DNA from: Clostridiales bacterium
GTDB taxonomy: Bacteria > Bacillota > Clostridia > TANB77 > CAG-508
DNA: 64,000 nt
Assembly: GCA_015056485.1 (NCBI GenBank)
Contig: SVGD01000003.1
Location: forward strand, 78,214-142,213
Direction: 5' to 3'
Shown: positions 63,991 through 64,000 of the stretch, in pieces
Layout of the letters: the number at the start of each line of letters is the position of its first letter
How positions within the stretch are numbered: the first letter of the stretch is position 1
Notes under the pieces: model-generated
Databases searched by the model: none
The model's input: only the letters and a program-made list of their open reading frames with translations
What the model was told of the DNA's origin: nothing
Program-made: the position numbers and the translations under genes

Positions 63991-64000
63991 GGTAAAATAT

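Overview
The window is one contiguous stretch of a very AT-rich, endospore-forming Clostridia chromosome, probably an uncultured gut lineage. Evidence for this is the set of sporulation genes (yunB, a SPOCS/LysM spore protein, veg-yabG, spoIIID, a split-looking spoIIE, spoVB-like, ylbJ, spoVD), Gram-positive sortase and adhesin genes, strong AGGAGG-type ribosome sites, and AGA-dominated arginine usage. Most of the window is ordinary core genome: mfd, aspS, dtd, rpsF-ssb-rpsR, gdpP, ksgA, tatD-acpS, purC, mtnN, xth, an M18 aminopeptidase and others. Small accessory patches lie between these.

Layout. 0-2.4 kb: sortase plus a thioester-domain adhesin that runs off the left edge, then a small basic protein. 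2.7-12.5 kb: DUF4364, rRNA/tRNA methyltransferase, mfd, sporulation genes, veg-yabG, mtnN. 12.6-16.8 kb (+ strand): a cysteine leader-peptide attenuator and cysteine synthase, a structured leader with a small membrane protein, mscL, YgjV-like, purC, spoIIID. 17-33 kb (mostly - strand): kinase-like, dtd, aspS, spoIIE, gdpP, rpsR-ssb-rpsF, AIM24, a prepilin, Sua5/YrdC, transporters, exonuclease III, SpoVB-like. 33-43 kb: secreted Ig-like/cell-wall proteins, a YabE-like G5-3D protein, a GC-richer transglutaminase lipoprotein, tatD-acpS, a WG-repeat protein, a UDP-sugar pyrophosphorylase. 43-52 kb: ylbJ, DUF1846, M18, a Ca/Na antiporter, ksgA, spoVD. 52-58 kb (+ strand): a HAD-MFS-MFS-HAD operon, then cysteine desulfurase with a ferredoxin-thioredoxin fusion. 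58-64 kb: accessory small proteins and lipoproteins, then tRNA-Gly.

Main discovery candidate. Three genes (spoIIE, gdpP and a prepilin gene) each look broken by one extra base. In all three the break is the same four bases, CGGA, at a place where the family needs one glycine. Reading CGGA as a single Gly restores SpoIIE, the GGGGH motif of GdpP and the K-G/I-T prepilin cleavage site. The only tRNA in the window is tRNA-Gly with anticodon UCC followed by an unusual G37, so positions 34-37 read UCCG, the exact complement of CGGA. Its anticodon stem also carries a U30-C40 mismatch. By eye I found no in-frame triplet CGG codon in any native-looking gene; the one I found is in the GC-richer transglutaminase gene. 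I propose natural quadruplet decoding of CGGA as glycine. This is inference, but several independent observations agree.

Other notable items: a cysteine attenuator in which the end of the leader ORF pairs with almost the whole terminator; heptad-periodic intergenic repeats; a second dispersed repeat family ending in CCCCTACA; probable ATT/CTG start codons for two genes; and perfect 30- and 45-bp intergenic hairpins.
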